DNA of 64,000 nt from the NCBI RefSeq assembly GCF_900102855.1, contig NZ_FMWD01000008.1, positions 1-64,000 on the forward strand, given 5' to 3'. Source of the DNA: Thiohalomonas denitrificans. Its GTDB lineage: Bacteria > Pseudomonadota > Gammaproteobacteria > Thiohalomonadales > Thiohalomonadaceae. Each line of letters opens with the position of its first letter. The first letter of the stretch is position 1. This document shows positions 41,815-49,351 of the stretch, piece after piece. Under the pieces are notes generated by a model. That model worked only from the letters and a program-made list of their open reading frames with translations, made no database searches and was not told where the DNA came from. The translations under genes and the position numbers were made by a program.

Positions 41815-42336
41815 ATGATTCGAGTGTTTCGCGACTTCACCCCGGCCATCGATGCCACGGCCTACGTGGATGAGGCGGCCGTCGTGATCGGTAATGTGAC
41901 GATCGGACCGCAGAGCTCCATCTGGCCGGGTGTCGTGCTGCGGGGCGATGTCAATGCCATCCACGTAGGCGCCCGCACCAGTATTCAGGATGGTACGGTC
42001 CTGCATGTCACCCATGATCACGACCAGGCGCCCGGCGGGTTCCCCTGTCGCGTCGGGGATGAGGTGACCGTCGGCCATAATGTCACGCTGCATGGATGCA
42101 CGGTCGAGGATCGCTGTCTCATCGGCATGGGCGCGATCGTCCTCGACGGTGCAGTCGTGCGTTCCGGTGCACTGCTGGCGGCGGGGAGTCTGGTCCCGCC
42201 CGGACGGGACCTCGAGGGTGGTTACCTCTGGCTGGGGAGTCCGGTTCGCCGGGGGCGGGTGCTTTCGACGGAAGAGCGTGAGCGGTTCACCTATCAGGCG
42301 GCGCAGTACGTGTCGCTTGCGGAAGCCTATCGCTGA
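41815..42336 (+). CDS. gamma-type carbonic anhydrase family protein (YrdA-like)
   Basis: The 173-residue left-handed beta-helix protein has hexapeptide repeats (AYVDEAAVVIGNVTIGPQSS, WPGVVLRGDVNAIHVGART). Metal-ligand histidines are in VLHVTHDHD and VTVGHNVTLHGC, and LIGMGAIVLDGAVV continues the helix. The group includes Cam-like carbonic anhydrases and enzymes of unknown activity; hydration of CO2 is not proven for YrdA homologues. It stands alone. Confidence 0.92.
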   Translation: MIRVFRDFTPAIDATAYVDEAAVVIGNVTIGPQSSIWPGVVLRGDVNAIHVGARTSIQDGTVLHVTHDHDQAPGGFPCRVGDEVTVGHNVTLHGCTVEDRCLIGMGAIVLDGAVVRSGALLAAGSLVPPGRDLEGGYLWLGSPVRRGRVLSTEERERFTYQAAQYVSLAEAYR

Positions 42337-42440
42337 ACCCGAGTCCGTTCTATGCTTTCGACACGGGCTTGCACGGGCTTGCTTCTCGGCCTGTGCCCCA
42401 CCAGGCAAAAACAGGGATTCGTGTCAAAGGGAGTGCGAGC

Positions 42441-42851
42441 ATGGAGCTTTTTGTCGGTTACCTCCCCCCCGGTATCGATTCGGGCGGTTTGCGCACGGCA
42501 TTCCGGCGCAGCGCCTTTCTTCCCCCTTGGATGATTCGTTCAGCCAGGATCGTCCAGCTTCAGGACCGTAACGGGTGTGTCGGTCGCTACGGACGCGTCG
42601 CGTTGACTTCCCGGCTCGCCGGCCACTATGCGAAGCGGTTCATGGCTAAACGGGGGTTGCACGGCTACCGGGTGAGTGTGCGGGAGTTCCATCACCGGGC
42701 CGCCGGTAATGAGCGGCGGGCGCTCAATTGGCGACTACGGTACTGGGGGGGCGTCGAACGTCGCCAGGGCGAGCGGCGGACCTTTTCCGAAACCGCCCTG
42801 GCGGGCATTTCCCTTCGTGCCGATCCGCGTCAAGAGCTGCAACTGGACTGA
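42441..42851 (+). CDS. RRM-like RNA-binding protein, first of a pair
   Basis: The protein has 136 residues from ATG 42441. It begins MELFVGYLPPGIDSGGLRTAF (RNP2-like strand and helix) and continues to CVGRYGRVALTS, an RNP1-like strand. The C-terminal half is basic and aromatic (NERRALNWRLRYWGGVERRQGERR). The fold is probably a diverged RRM. It is followed after 3 nt by a clearer RRM gene with an Arg-rich tail, so the two are co-translated. Target RNA unknown. Confidence 0.7.
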   Translation: MELFVGYLPPGIDSGGLRTAFRRSAFLPPWMIRSARIVQLQDRNGCVGRYGRVALTSRLAGHYAKRFMAKRGLHGYRVSVREFHHRAAGNERRALNWRLRYWGGVERRQGERRTFSETALAGISLRADPRQELQLD

Positions 42852-42854
42852 TTC

Positions 42855-43376
42855 ATGCAGATTTTCGTGGGCAATCTGCCCGATTCGATAACCGGTGACG
42901 ATTTGCGCCGCTTTTTCCGAGGTTACGGGCGATGTTCAGGTTTTCTGATCATCAACAAGTTGGTAGAGGGCCGCATCAATCATTGCGCCTATGGTGTGAT
43001 CGAGCCGGACCCGGAGGCGCGCCGCGCCATCCGTGAACTCCATCAGCGGGAGCTCAAGGGCCGGCCGGTGGAGGTCACCGAACATACGGAGCCCGAGCGT
43101 AGACGCCCCCGCAGGATGCCCTGGAGGGGTCCCGATCGGCGACGCCGGCGGCCATGGCTGGCACAACCGCTGATTGTGGACGACCGACGCAAGACCGAGA
43201 GACGTTCCGAGGAGCGGCGGGAGCAGGAGCGCAGGGCTGTGGATCGCCGTTCGCCGGTCCAGAGGCAGCCGCCCTCCAGCGCCGGAGAGACGCCCTTCAT
43301 CGAGCAGCGGGTGGCTCAGCGCCGTGTCGCTGAGCGACGTCGCGGCGAACGGCGCCGGCAGGAGCGCCGGTCCTAG
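42855..43376 (+). CDS. RRM protein with arginine-rich ERR/DRR tail
   Basis: The 173-residue protein has an N-terminal RRM (residues 1-76: QIFVGNLPDSITGDDLRRFF as RNP2, HCAYGVIEPDPEARRAIREL near RNP1). A long low-complexity tail follows, rich in Arg and Glu/Asp (RRRRRPW, KTERRSEERREQERRAVDRR, VAQRRVAERRRGERRRQERR). The tail recalls the RE/RD regions of eukaryotic splicing factors and should be disordered and RNA-binding. It starts 3 nt after the previous RRM gene. Bacterial Rbp-type proteins usually lack such a tail. Function unknown. Confidence 0.8.
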   Translation: MQIFVGNLPDSITGDDLRRFFRGYGRCSGFLIINKLVEGRINHCAYGVIEPDPEARRAIRELHQRELKGRPVEVTEHTEPERRRPRRMPWRGPDRRRRRPWLAQPLIVDDRRKTERRSEERREQERRAVDRRSPVQRQPPSSAGETPFIEQRVAQRRVAERRRGERRRQERRS

Positions 43377-43449
43377 TGCCTCCTCACAGGTCGCTTTTGG
43401 GTTGATATCCAGCGCTCCTGAAGAACTTGACGAATCCCTTGAATTTCGA

Positions 43450-43532
43450 ACCACGGGGAACACGGGGCGCACGGGGAGAAAATAATCCGAACAACTTGTT
43501 TTTACCCCGTGGTCCCCGTGTACCCCGTGGCT
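43450..43532. repeat. inverted CACGGGG repeat pair
   Basis: ACCACGGGGAACACGGGG and CGCACGGGG at the left are matched in inverse by CCCCGTGGTCCCCGTG and CCCCGTGGC at the right, about 30 nt apart. The pair can form a long hairpin between the RRM gene and convergent aroE, and may terminate both. Confidence 0.75.
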
Positions 43533-43606
43533 ACCAGTTCTTCAGTACTTCAGTGATTCGGGCCTGTGCAGCAGGGGGGTACGGCTCGCAAAGAAAACCG
43601 GCGTCG

Positions 43607-44455
43607 TCAGCCCGCCAGCTCGCGACGAAGGGCCTCAATCACCGGTCCGGTCTCGGGCCGGACACCGCGCCAGATGAAGAAGGATTCCGCCGCCTGTGCG
43701 ACCAGCATGCCGAGACCGTCGTGGGCTGCGGTCGCCCCGTGCCGGCGGGCCCATTGAATGAACGCGGTGGGCCGGGCGGCGTACATCATGTCGTAACAGG
43801 CCCCGTCTTTGCCCAGCACGGTGTCCGGCAGGGGAGGAACTTCGCCCTGCAGACTGGCGGCAGTGCCGTTGATGATGACATCGAATTGCCGGCCTTTCAG
43901 ATCGTCGAATCCGCACCCGTTTACCGTTCCCATCGAGGCAAAGGCGCTCGCCAGCTCCTCGGCCCTGGCAACCGTACGGTTGGCAATCCACAGCTCGGCG
44001 GGCCCCTGATCGAGGAGCGGCTCAAGTACCCCCCGTACCGCACCACCGGCACCGAGGATCAGCACTCGGCACCCTGTCAGGGTGACTCCGAGGCGTGAGA
44101 GGTCGTTTACCAGTCCGATGCCATCCGTATTATCGCCAGACCGGCTCCCATCTTCATGAAGGGTTACGGTGTTAACCGCGCCGGCACGCTCCGCCCGCGG
44201 ACTGCGTCGATCCACCAGCCGCCAGGCCTCCTGCTTGAACGGCACAGTGACATTTAGCCCCTTGCCACCGTTCGCCTGGAAGTTGCCCACCGCCTGATCG
44301 AATCCGCCGGGCTCCACCAGAATGGCGGTATAGGTCAGCCGTTGCCCCGTCTGTTCCGCGAACAGGGCATGGATGCGGGGCGATTTGCTGTGGGCGATGG
44401 GGTTGCCCATCACCGCATAGGCGTCCGGTTTGGCATCAAAATCGAGGAGAGACAT
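43607..44455 (-). CDS. aroE: shikimate dehydrogenase
   Basis: The 282-residue enzyme reduces 3-dehydroshikimate with NADPH in aromatic amino-acid synthesis. The substrate site [16 protein letters not shown], catalytic Lys/Asp blocks [13 protein letters not shown] and [13 protein letters not shown], the nucleotide loop [12 protein letters not shown] with NRT, and the C-terminal [14 protein letters not shown] are all present. Length is typical. It is downstream of, and on the same strand as, the phosphate transporter gene. Confidence 0.96.
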   Translation of the reverse strand: MSLLDFDAKPDAYAVMGNPIAHSKSPRIHALFAEQTGQRLTYTAILVEPGGFDQAVGNFQANGGKGLNVTVPFKQEAWRLVDRRSPRAERAGAVNTVTLHEDGSRSGDNTDGIGLVNDLSRLGVTLTGCRVLILGAGGAVRGVLEPLLDQGPAELWIANRTVARAEELASAFASMGTVNGCGFDDLKGRQFDVIINGTAASLQGEVPPLPDTVLGKDGACYDMMYAARPTAFIQWARRHGATAAHDGLGMLVAQAAESFFIWRGVRPETGPVIEALRRELAG

Positions 44456-44534
44456 GGGCTTGCGATGGTTGTGAACCGGTCCGCAGGGTAGCTTTTGCTG
44501 CGCCAGTCGGCAATTTTAATGTTGGTGTTCTGGC

Positions 44535-45788
44535 TTAGCCGAAGATCCCCTTGAGGATGTAGAAGAAGGTGATCGCGAGTATCGCCCCGGCCGGCAGGGT
44601 GATGATCCAGGAAAGAAAGATCGTCCGGACGACGTGTAGATCGAGGGCCGCAATGCAGCAGGAAAACCCGACCCCGAGTACGGCACCGACCAGTGTATGG
44701 GTGGTGGAGATGGGCAGGCCGGTTCCGGAGGCCACCACCACCGTAGTGGCGGCGGCGAGTTCGCAGGCAAAACCGCGGCTCGGCGTCAGTTCCGTAATCC
44801 CCCGCCCCACGGTAGCCATTACGCGGTGACCATAGGTGACCAGGCCGATCACGATGCCGACGCCGCCGAGCAGCAGGATCCACGTGGGCATTGCTATCTC
44901 TTGCGCCACTACGCCGCCGCTCTGGACGATGCCCACGACTGCGGCCAGCGGACCGACGGCATTGGCCACGTCGTTGGAACCATGGGCGAAGGCCATGGCA
45001 CAGGCGGTGAAGAGCATCAGGACCGCGAAGACTTTCTCCACGTTGGCATAGTGGAACGTGCGATCGGCGGCCGGATCGAAACGCAGGCGTTCGATCATGA
45101 TCTTGCCAAGCACCATCACGGCCAATCCGATCACCGCTGCTATCCCGTAGGCTTCGCCGGTGCTGAACTCCAGCCCGATATGTTTCAGGCCCTTGTAGAG
45201 GGTAACCAGCGTGAGCATGAAGCCGGTCAGAAAGATGTAGCCCGGTACGTAGCGCTTGGCATTCGCGAGCGGATCGTCGGTATCAAGAATCAGACGCTGC
45301 ACACTGACAAACAGCCAGTAGGAGAGAATCCCCGCCACCGCCGGTGAAATGACCCAACTGATGACAATGGTCCCGATCTTGGGCCAGTGAACCGCCTCGA
45401 CGCCGATCCCGACCGCCGCGAAGCCGACGATCGCGCCGACGATGGAGTGGGTGGTGGAGACCGGCCAGCCCATGCGGGAGGCTATCAGCAGCCAGATACC
45501 GGCTGCCAGCAGGGAGGCGAGCATTCCGTAGACAAGCAGCTCGGGGGTCCCGACCAACAGGTCCGAATCGATCATCCCCTTGCGGATGGTCTGGGTTACC
45601 TGTCCACCCGCCAGATAGGCGCCGGAGAATTCGAAGACGGCGGCGATCACGACCGCCTGCCGTACTGTCAGCGCCTTGGAGCCCACCGAGGTGCCCATGG
45701 CATTGGCGACGTCGTTCGCACCCACGCCCCAGGCCATGAACACACCAAAAATACAGGCCAATACAATAAAGGTGATTGCGTATTCCAT
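44535..45788 (-). CDS. pit: PiT-family inorganic phosphate transporter
   Basis: The 417-residue inner-membrane protein has about ten hydrophobic helices. Duplicated family signatures occur as VGANDVANAMGTSVGSKALT near the N-terminus and GSNDVANAVGPLAAVVGIV in the second half, with STTHSIVGAIVGF and STTHTLVGAVLGV. It imports phosphate (as metal phosphate) with protons. The DUF47 gene ends 16 nt upstream of its start, a common operon in which the DUF47 protein is the transporter's accessory regulator. Confidence 0.94.
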   Translation of the reverse strand: MEYAITFIVLACIFGVFMAWGVGANDVANAMGTSVGSKALTVRQAVVIAAVFEFSGAYLAGGQVTQTIRKGMIDSDLLVGTPELLVYGMLASLLAAGIWLLIASRMGWPVSTTHSIVGAIVGFAAVGIGVEAVHWPKIGTIVISWVISPAVAGILSYWLFVSVQRLILDTDDPLANAKRYVPGYIFLTGFMLTLVTLYKGLKHIGLEFSTGEAYGIAAVIGLAVMVLGKIMIERLRFDPAADRTFHYANVEKVFAVLMLFTACAMAFAHGSNDVANAVGPLAAVVGIVQSGGVVAQEIAMPTWILLLGGVGIVIGLVTYGHRVMATVGRGITELTPSRGFACELAAATTVVVASGTGLPISTTHTLVGAVLGVGFSCCIAALDLHVVRTIFLSWIITLPAGAILAITFFYILKGIFG

Positions 45789-45804
45789 CCTCGCCTCCGA
45801 CCGT

Positions 45805-46494
45805 TCAGCGCGCCAGCATCAGTTCGAGGCGACTGCCTACGCGCTGAGCCAGATCGGCGAGGTCGCCAATCCATTCGATGATGCGGTACATGAACATGAC
45901 GTCGACCGGCGGCAACTCCTTCTCCTGCTTGAACAGCAGGGCCCGGATCTCCACCTGCATGGCGTCGGTGTCGGATTCGATCCTGTCCAGTTCGGTGATC
46001 ATCGACTGAACCAGCTCCACTTCGTGGCCCCGAAAGCCGGTTTCCACCAACTCGTCCAGTTCATCGATCACGGAACGGGCCTGCCCACTGGCATCCACAC
46101 AGCGGCGTACGAAATTCAGGATCGGTGGTCCGATTGGGTCGGGGAAGGTCATTCGGCGCCCCAGGATCAGCCCGGCAATGTCCTTGGCCTTGTTGGCGAT
46201 ACGGTCCTGGACAGTGAGCACTTCCAGCAGATCCCGTCGGGACATGGCCATCAACCAGCCGCTCGGGAGGTGCAGCCGCAGGTCGTGCTTGAGGTCGTCG
46301 GCCGCATCTTCCAGTTCGGCGATTCGCTGCTGTTCGGCCGCGGCGCGCTCCCAGTCACCTGCGAGTACCGCCTCGAAAAAGGGGATCAGTTCCGAAATGC
46401 ACGCCTGCACTTCTTCCATGTGCTTTTGTAGCGGGGCGACGGGCGAGGTCCCGAACAGGCTGGAGATATAGTTTCTGGGGGCCATTGGGTTCAC
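45805..46494 (-). CDS. DUF47 PhoU-like accessory protein of the phosphate transporter
   Basis: The 229-residue all-helical protein (TIGR00153-type) has APLQKHMEEVQACISELIPFFEAV, ELEDAADDLKHDLRLHLP, DRIANKAKDIAGLILGR and VMFMYRIIEWIGDLADLAQRVG. These E/DxxxD helices resemble PhoU metal-binding motifs. It probably controls the adjacent PiT transporter. A second ATG at 46485 could be the start. Confidence 0.92.
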   Translation of the reverse strand: MNPMAPRNYISSLFGTSPVAPLQKHMEEVQACISELIPFFEAVLAGDWERAAAEQQRIAELEDAADDLKHDLRLHLPSGWLMAMSRRDLLEVLTVQDRIANKAKDIAGLILGRRMTFPDPIGPPILNFVRRCVDASGQARSVIDELDELVETGFRGHEVELVQSMITELDRIESDTDAMQVEIRALLFKQEKELPPVDVMFMYRIIEWIGDLADLAQRVGSRLELMLAR

Positions 46495-46551
46495 TGGTGT
46501 TTAAAACTTGCGCGGATTATACCCGTGAGACCGCTGCGACCACAAAAGCCT

Positions 46552-47241
46552 CTACTTCGCCAGATGGTCCCGCTGCATTGTGGCCAGTCCCTCCCGGTAG
46601 TGATCGAACATCACCGCGAGTCGCATGAACACATCATCCAGGCCGAATCCGCGTGCCAGTTGGTGTCGGGATGCCCGTTCGAAAGAGGATTGGCCGAATT
46701 CGGCATAATAACCGGGCGAGACCGGACGGCGACCGAAATGGTAGCGCTGCTCGAGCCACTGCATCTGCAATCCGGTCAGCCAAAGGGCATAATTGCCGAC
46801 ATGGGCGTAGGTGACAAAAGCGCGTCTGGGGTCCGCTTCATCGGCTTCGGCAATGAGTTCGACCACATAGTGGTGTGGCTCCCGATCCCCCGGCTCGACC
46901 CGGAAGACCCGGTCGGTCCGAACGAATAGCGCCAGCAGATTGGCCAGGTAGTTCAGCACCCGGCGGTCCAGCATGGTCCGCGGTCGGCCCAGCGATCGGC
47001 GTAGCAATACGCTGAATAGCAGAAAAGGAGAGATACCGAGCATCAACTGCCGCCGATCGTGGATCAGTTGATAGATGTAGTCGCTGGTCAGCATCGATTC
47101 GATCGTGGAGGGGAGCGTCTCCAGCACCCGCGCAATGGCCTCGTAGTTGTCGCCGGGCTGGGGCATGTTTTCGATCAGAAGGCGAAGATCGCCTGAGGTC
47201 AGGGTGCCAAGGTCGGTGTGAGCAAAATCCGGTCTGCTCAT
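46552..47241 (-). CDS. conserved-type hypothetical protein
   Basis: The protein has 229 residues from ATG 47241. The helical N-terminal part (LGTLTSGDLRLLIENMPQPG, YIYQLIHDRRQLMLGISPFLLFSVLL) is followed by FVRTDRVFRVEPGD and a C-terminal YAEFGQSSFERASRH. One moderately hydrophobic segment exists, but there is no clear signal peptide. No family is recognised. It is upstream of, and possibly co-transcribed with, the DUF47 gene (58 nt gap). Confidence 0.7.
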   Translation of the reverse strand: MSRPDFAHTDLGTLTSGDLRLLIENMPQPGDNYEAIARVLETLPSTIESMLTSDYIYQLIHDRRQLMLGISPFLLFSVLLRRSLGRPRTMLDRRVLNYLANLLALFVRTDRVFRVEPGDREPHHYVVELIAEADEADPRRAFVTYAHVGNYALWLTGLQMQWLEQRYHFGRRPVSPGYYAEFGQSSFERASRHQLARGFGLDDVFMRLAVMFDHYREGLATMQRDHLAK

Positions 47242-47385
47242 GGCGCAAGCTCCAGTTTCGCCGCTGTATACCTCAACTAAAAGCACTCCCGCACGCCCCG
47301 TCAAGGGCAAACAGGCTGGAGGTTCATCGCAAGAGGCGATCAAGGCGTGGCATGGACCACCAGGTACCAAACCGGGGCTGGAACG

Positions 47386-47415
47386 AAAAAGGCCGTCCCG
47401 AAGGGACGGCCTTTG
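47386..47415 (-). terminator. intrinsic terminator of tRNA-Asp
   Basis: On the minus strand, AGGCCGTCCC, TTCG and GGGACGGCC form a tetraloop hairpin followed by TTTTTC. It begins just past the 3' CCA of the tRNA. Confidence 0.95.
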
Positions 47416-47417
47416 TT

Positions 47418-47494
47418 TGGCGGAGCGGACGGGACTCGAACCCGCGACCCCCGGCGTGACAGGCCGGTATTCTAACCAGCTGAACTACCGCTCC
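47418..47494 (-). tRNA. tRNA-Asp (GTC)
   Basis: The 77-nt gene includes an encoded CCA end (47418-47420). The acceptor stem GGAGCGG pairs with CCGCTCC, the D-arm has AGCTGGTTAGAAT, the anticodon loop CTGTCAC carries GTC (complement at 47458-47460), and the T-arm is GGGTTCGAGTCCC. All stems close properly. A strong terminator follows. Confidence 0.98.
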
Positions 47495-47648
47495 AGAGCC
47501 GCGGCATTCTACGGCATTGGACGCCTGCGTCAACTCTTTTTGACGCAGGGTTGCGCCTGCCCGGAGAGCGCGTCCGGATGCAAGGATTCTCAGCCGTCGC
47601 CAGGTTTGCTAATCTGTTATTCCATAACAAATTCGTAGGGAATTAACT

Positions 47649-47999
47649 GTGAGTGCACCCGTCATCAAGACAGCGATTCCCAAGCGGCGTTATCAGCTCG
47701 GCGAATTCCTGGTTACGGTACTGGGCGAGGTCGAGAGTGGGGATGGCGTCGACTATCGCTACATCATGGCCGTTGTTCAGGAGGCCAATCCAAAGCCGAA
47801 TCTGTTTCTGTCCATCGAGCCTAACAGTGGCGAGATTGGCGAAGGACGCTGGGCATTGCGGGTCTCGATGCCCGACGGGTCCCAGGTGATCGGTGCCTCC
47901 GACAAGTGGGGCGATCTCGATACCTTCACCCGCGAAGGACTCAGCATGGTCCAGAAGATACTCGCTCTGGAGGATGAGATGGCCTATCAGCTGGCTTGA
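47649..47999 (+). CDS. small hypothetical protein
   Basis: A 116-residue protein from GTG 47649. The beta-rich core (KRRYQLGEFLVTVLGEVESGDG, YRYIMAVVQEANPKPNLFLSIEP, RWALRVSMPDGSQVIGASD) ends in a helix (EGLSMVQKILALEDEM). No signal peptide or known motif is seen. It lies directly upstream of a CBS-domain gene (56 nt), possibly in an operon. Function unknown. Confidence 0.7.
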   Translation: MSAPVIKTAIPKRRYQLGEFLVTVLGEVESGDGVDYRYIMAVVQEANPKPNLFLSIEPNSGEIGEGRWALRVSMPDGSQVIGASDKWGDLDTFTREGLSMVQKILALEDEMAYQLA

Positions 48000-48055
48000 C
48001 CGCACTCCCCGGTCTATGGTTTTCGGCAGTGCAGTCGTCTGCTGTGAGGCCGAAC

Positions 48056-48514
48056 ATGAATGTCACCGACGTGATGCAGCGCAGTGTCAGGATCTGCGAC
48101 ACGAACACAACCCTGGAAAAGGCCGGCTTGTCGATGTGGGATGGCGACTGCGGTGCCCTGCCCGTGGTGGATGAATCGGGTCGGGCGGTGGGGATTGTTA
48201 CCGATCGGGATATCGCCATGACGGCCGCCCTGAACCACAAACCGCTTTGGGAGATGAAGTGCGGTGAACTCGTGGGTTCCCGGCCGCTTTACACCTGCCA
48301 GGCCGACGACGACGTCAAGCAGGCCGTCAAGACGATGTGGGCGCAGAGGGTCAGGCGGTTGCCCGTCATTGACGGGGAGGGGGAGCTGGTGGGCATCCTG
48401 TCGATGGATGATATCGTCGCCAGTGCGGAACGCGGAAGCCGCGGGCGACTAACGCCGGACCTTTCCTATGATGACGCCATGAATGCCCTCAAGGCCGTAG
48501 TCCACCACCATTAA
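48056..48514 (+). CDS. CBS-domain pair protein
   Basis: The protein has 152 residues from ATG 48056 (GAGG upstream). It has two CBS motifs: MNVTDVMQRSVRICDTNTT with GALPVVDESGRAVGIVTDRD, and GSRPLYTCQADDDVKQAV with VRRLPVIDGEGELVGILSMDD. Such stand-alone pairs bind adenine nucleotides and regulate partners. No enzymatic domain is attached. The partner is unknown. Confidence 0.92.
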   Translation: MNVTDVMQRSVRICDTNTTLEKAGLSMWDGDCGALPVVDESGRAVGIVTDRDIAMTAALNHKPLWEMKCGELVGSRPLYTCQADDDVKQAVKTMWAQRVRRLPVIDGEGELVGILSMDDIVASAERGSRGRLTPDLSYDDAMNALKAVVHHH

Positions 48515-48533
48515 TTAAGGGTTGGGCGCGGGA

Positions 48534-48806
48534 ATGGCTTCGGCTTCTGCGGAACGGATACAGGCCCGCGAGGCGGCAGCGGGCGTGCTGAAAGACCTGA
48601 AACTGGAGGCGTTTCTGTTCGAAGTGGAGGCCGAGGGCGGGGAGTGGAGCATCGAAGTGGGCTGTGAATCCCACCTGGGGTGGACCACCATCCAACTGTC
48701 CGCATCCAAAGAGCGGCTGCTTGCCAGTCAATTTAGTCGAACAGTACGGCGCCGGATGGCTGGTGAATGGCTAAATCGGCTCGGCGTCTGCCGCCGGCAC
48801 CGGTAA
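48534..48806 (+). CDS. small hypothetical protein
   Basis: The protein has 90 residues from ATG 48534, 19 nt after the CBS gene. A helix (AERIQAREAAAGVLKDLKL) leads to a small beta-sheet (AFLFEVEAEGGEWSIEVGCE, WTTIQLSASKERLL) and a basic C-terminus. No family is recognised. A TTG at 48522 could also start it. It is probably the third gene of the 47649-48806 operon. Confidence 0.6.
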   Translation: MASASAERIQAREAAAGVLKDLKLEAFLFEVEAEGGEWSIEVGCESHLGWTTIQLSASKERLLASQFSRTVRRRMAGEWLNRLGVCRRHR

Positions 48807-48810
48807 TTAG

Positions 48811-49182
48811 TCACTCTTCCTCCTTGCCAAGGTCCTTGTCGGCCCATTCGTCACCTCGGTACTCCTCGTCGGGGCCACGGGTACGTTCATGGGCCTCCTG
48901 ATACGGCTCTTCCCACTCCTCGGGCTTCATGTCCGAATCCATGTAGACCAGGTCGCCCCGGGTCTCTTCGTCCATGGGCCCGGTCCAGTCCTCGGGGGGC
49001 TCGATGGACTCCAAATCCATCAGGTACCACTCTTCCAGATCCCACTCCTCGACATTGCCGTCGAAGTGCTGGATCTCGACCGTGCCGGCATCCTCCTCCA
49101 GTGAAACCACCTCGAAGCGCTGGCTTTTTTCGACCTTGTCGCGGTACCAGTTACCCACTATCGGATCCAAATCGCTCGGCAT
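48811..49182 (-). CDS. DUF6763-like acidic protein
   Basis: A 123-residue, highly acidic protein. PIVGNWYRDKVEKSQRFEVVSLEEDAGTVEIQHFDGNVEEWD resembles the DUF6763 family as recalled. The tail (PDEEYRGDEWADKDLGKEEE) is low complexity and charged. A good leader (GGAGG) precedes the ATG. It is convergent with the gene at 48534-48806, 4 nt apart. Function unknown. Confidence 0.75.
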   Translation of the reverse strand: MPSDLDPIVGNWYRDKVEKSQRFEVVSLEEDAGTVEIQHFDGNVEEWDLEEWYLMDLESIEPPEDWTGPMDEETRGDLVYMDSDMKPEEWEEPYQEAHERTRGPDEEYRGDEWADKDLGKEEE

Positions 49183-49212
49183 GATTCACCTCCGTATGAG
49201 ATTGCCCAAAGT

Positions 49213-49345
49213 CTAGGAGCCTGTCCGAGAATAGCGATCGGAAACAGACGTTCTGATCCCTGATTTTATTTCGGTCTTGGCGAGAGCCTGTCCCAAGAGC
49301 CATTGTTCATTACATCCGGTGTTCTCTGTGTTCTCTGTGGTAAAA
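49213..49345. repeat. GGAGCCTGTCCGAGAAT repeat and CTCTGTG repeat
   Basis: TAGGAGCCTGTCCGAGAATA at 49213 is an isolated copy of the end motif of the elements at 15921, 28186 and 62682. A second, partial copy (GAGAGCCTGTCCCAAGAGC) follows near 49280. The stretch 49318-49345 has GTGTTCTCTGTGTTCTCTGTGG. It lies upstream of the DUF6763-like gene and downstream of the ATPase gene at 49352. Confidence 0.7.
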
Positions 49346-49351
49346 AATCTG

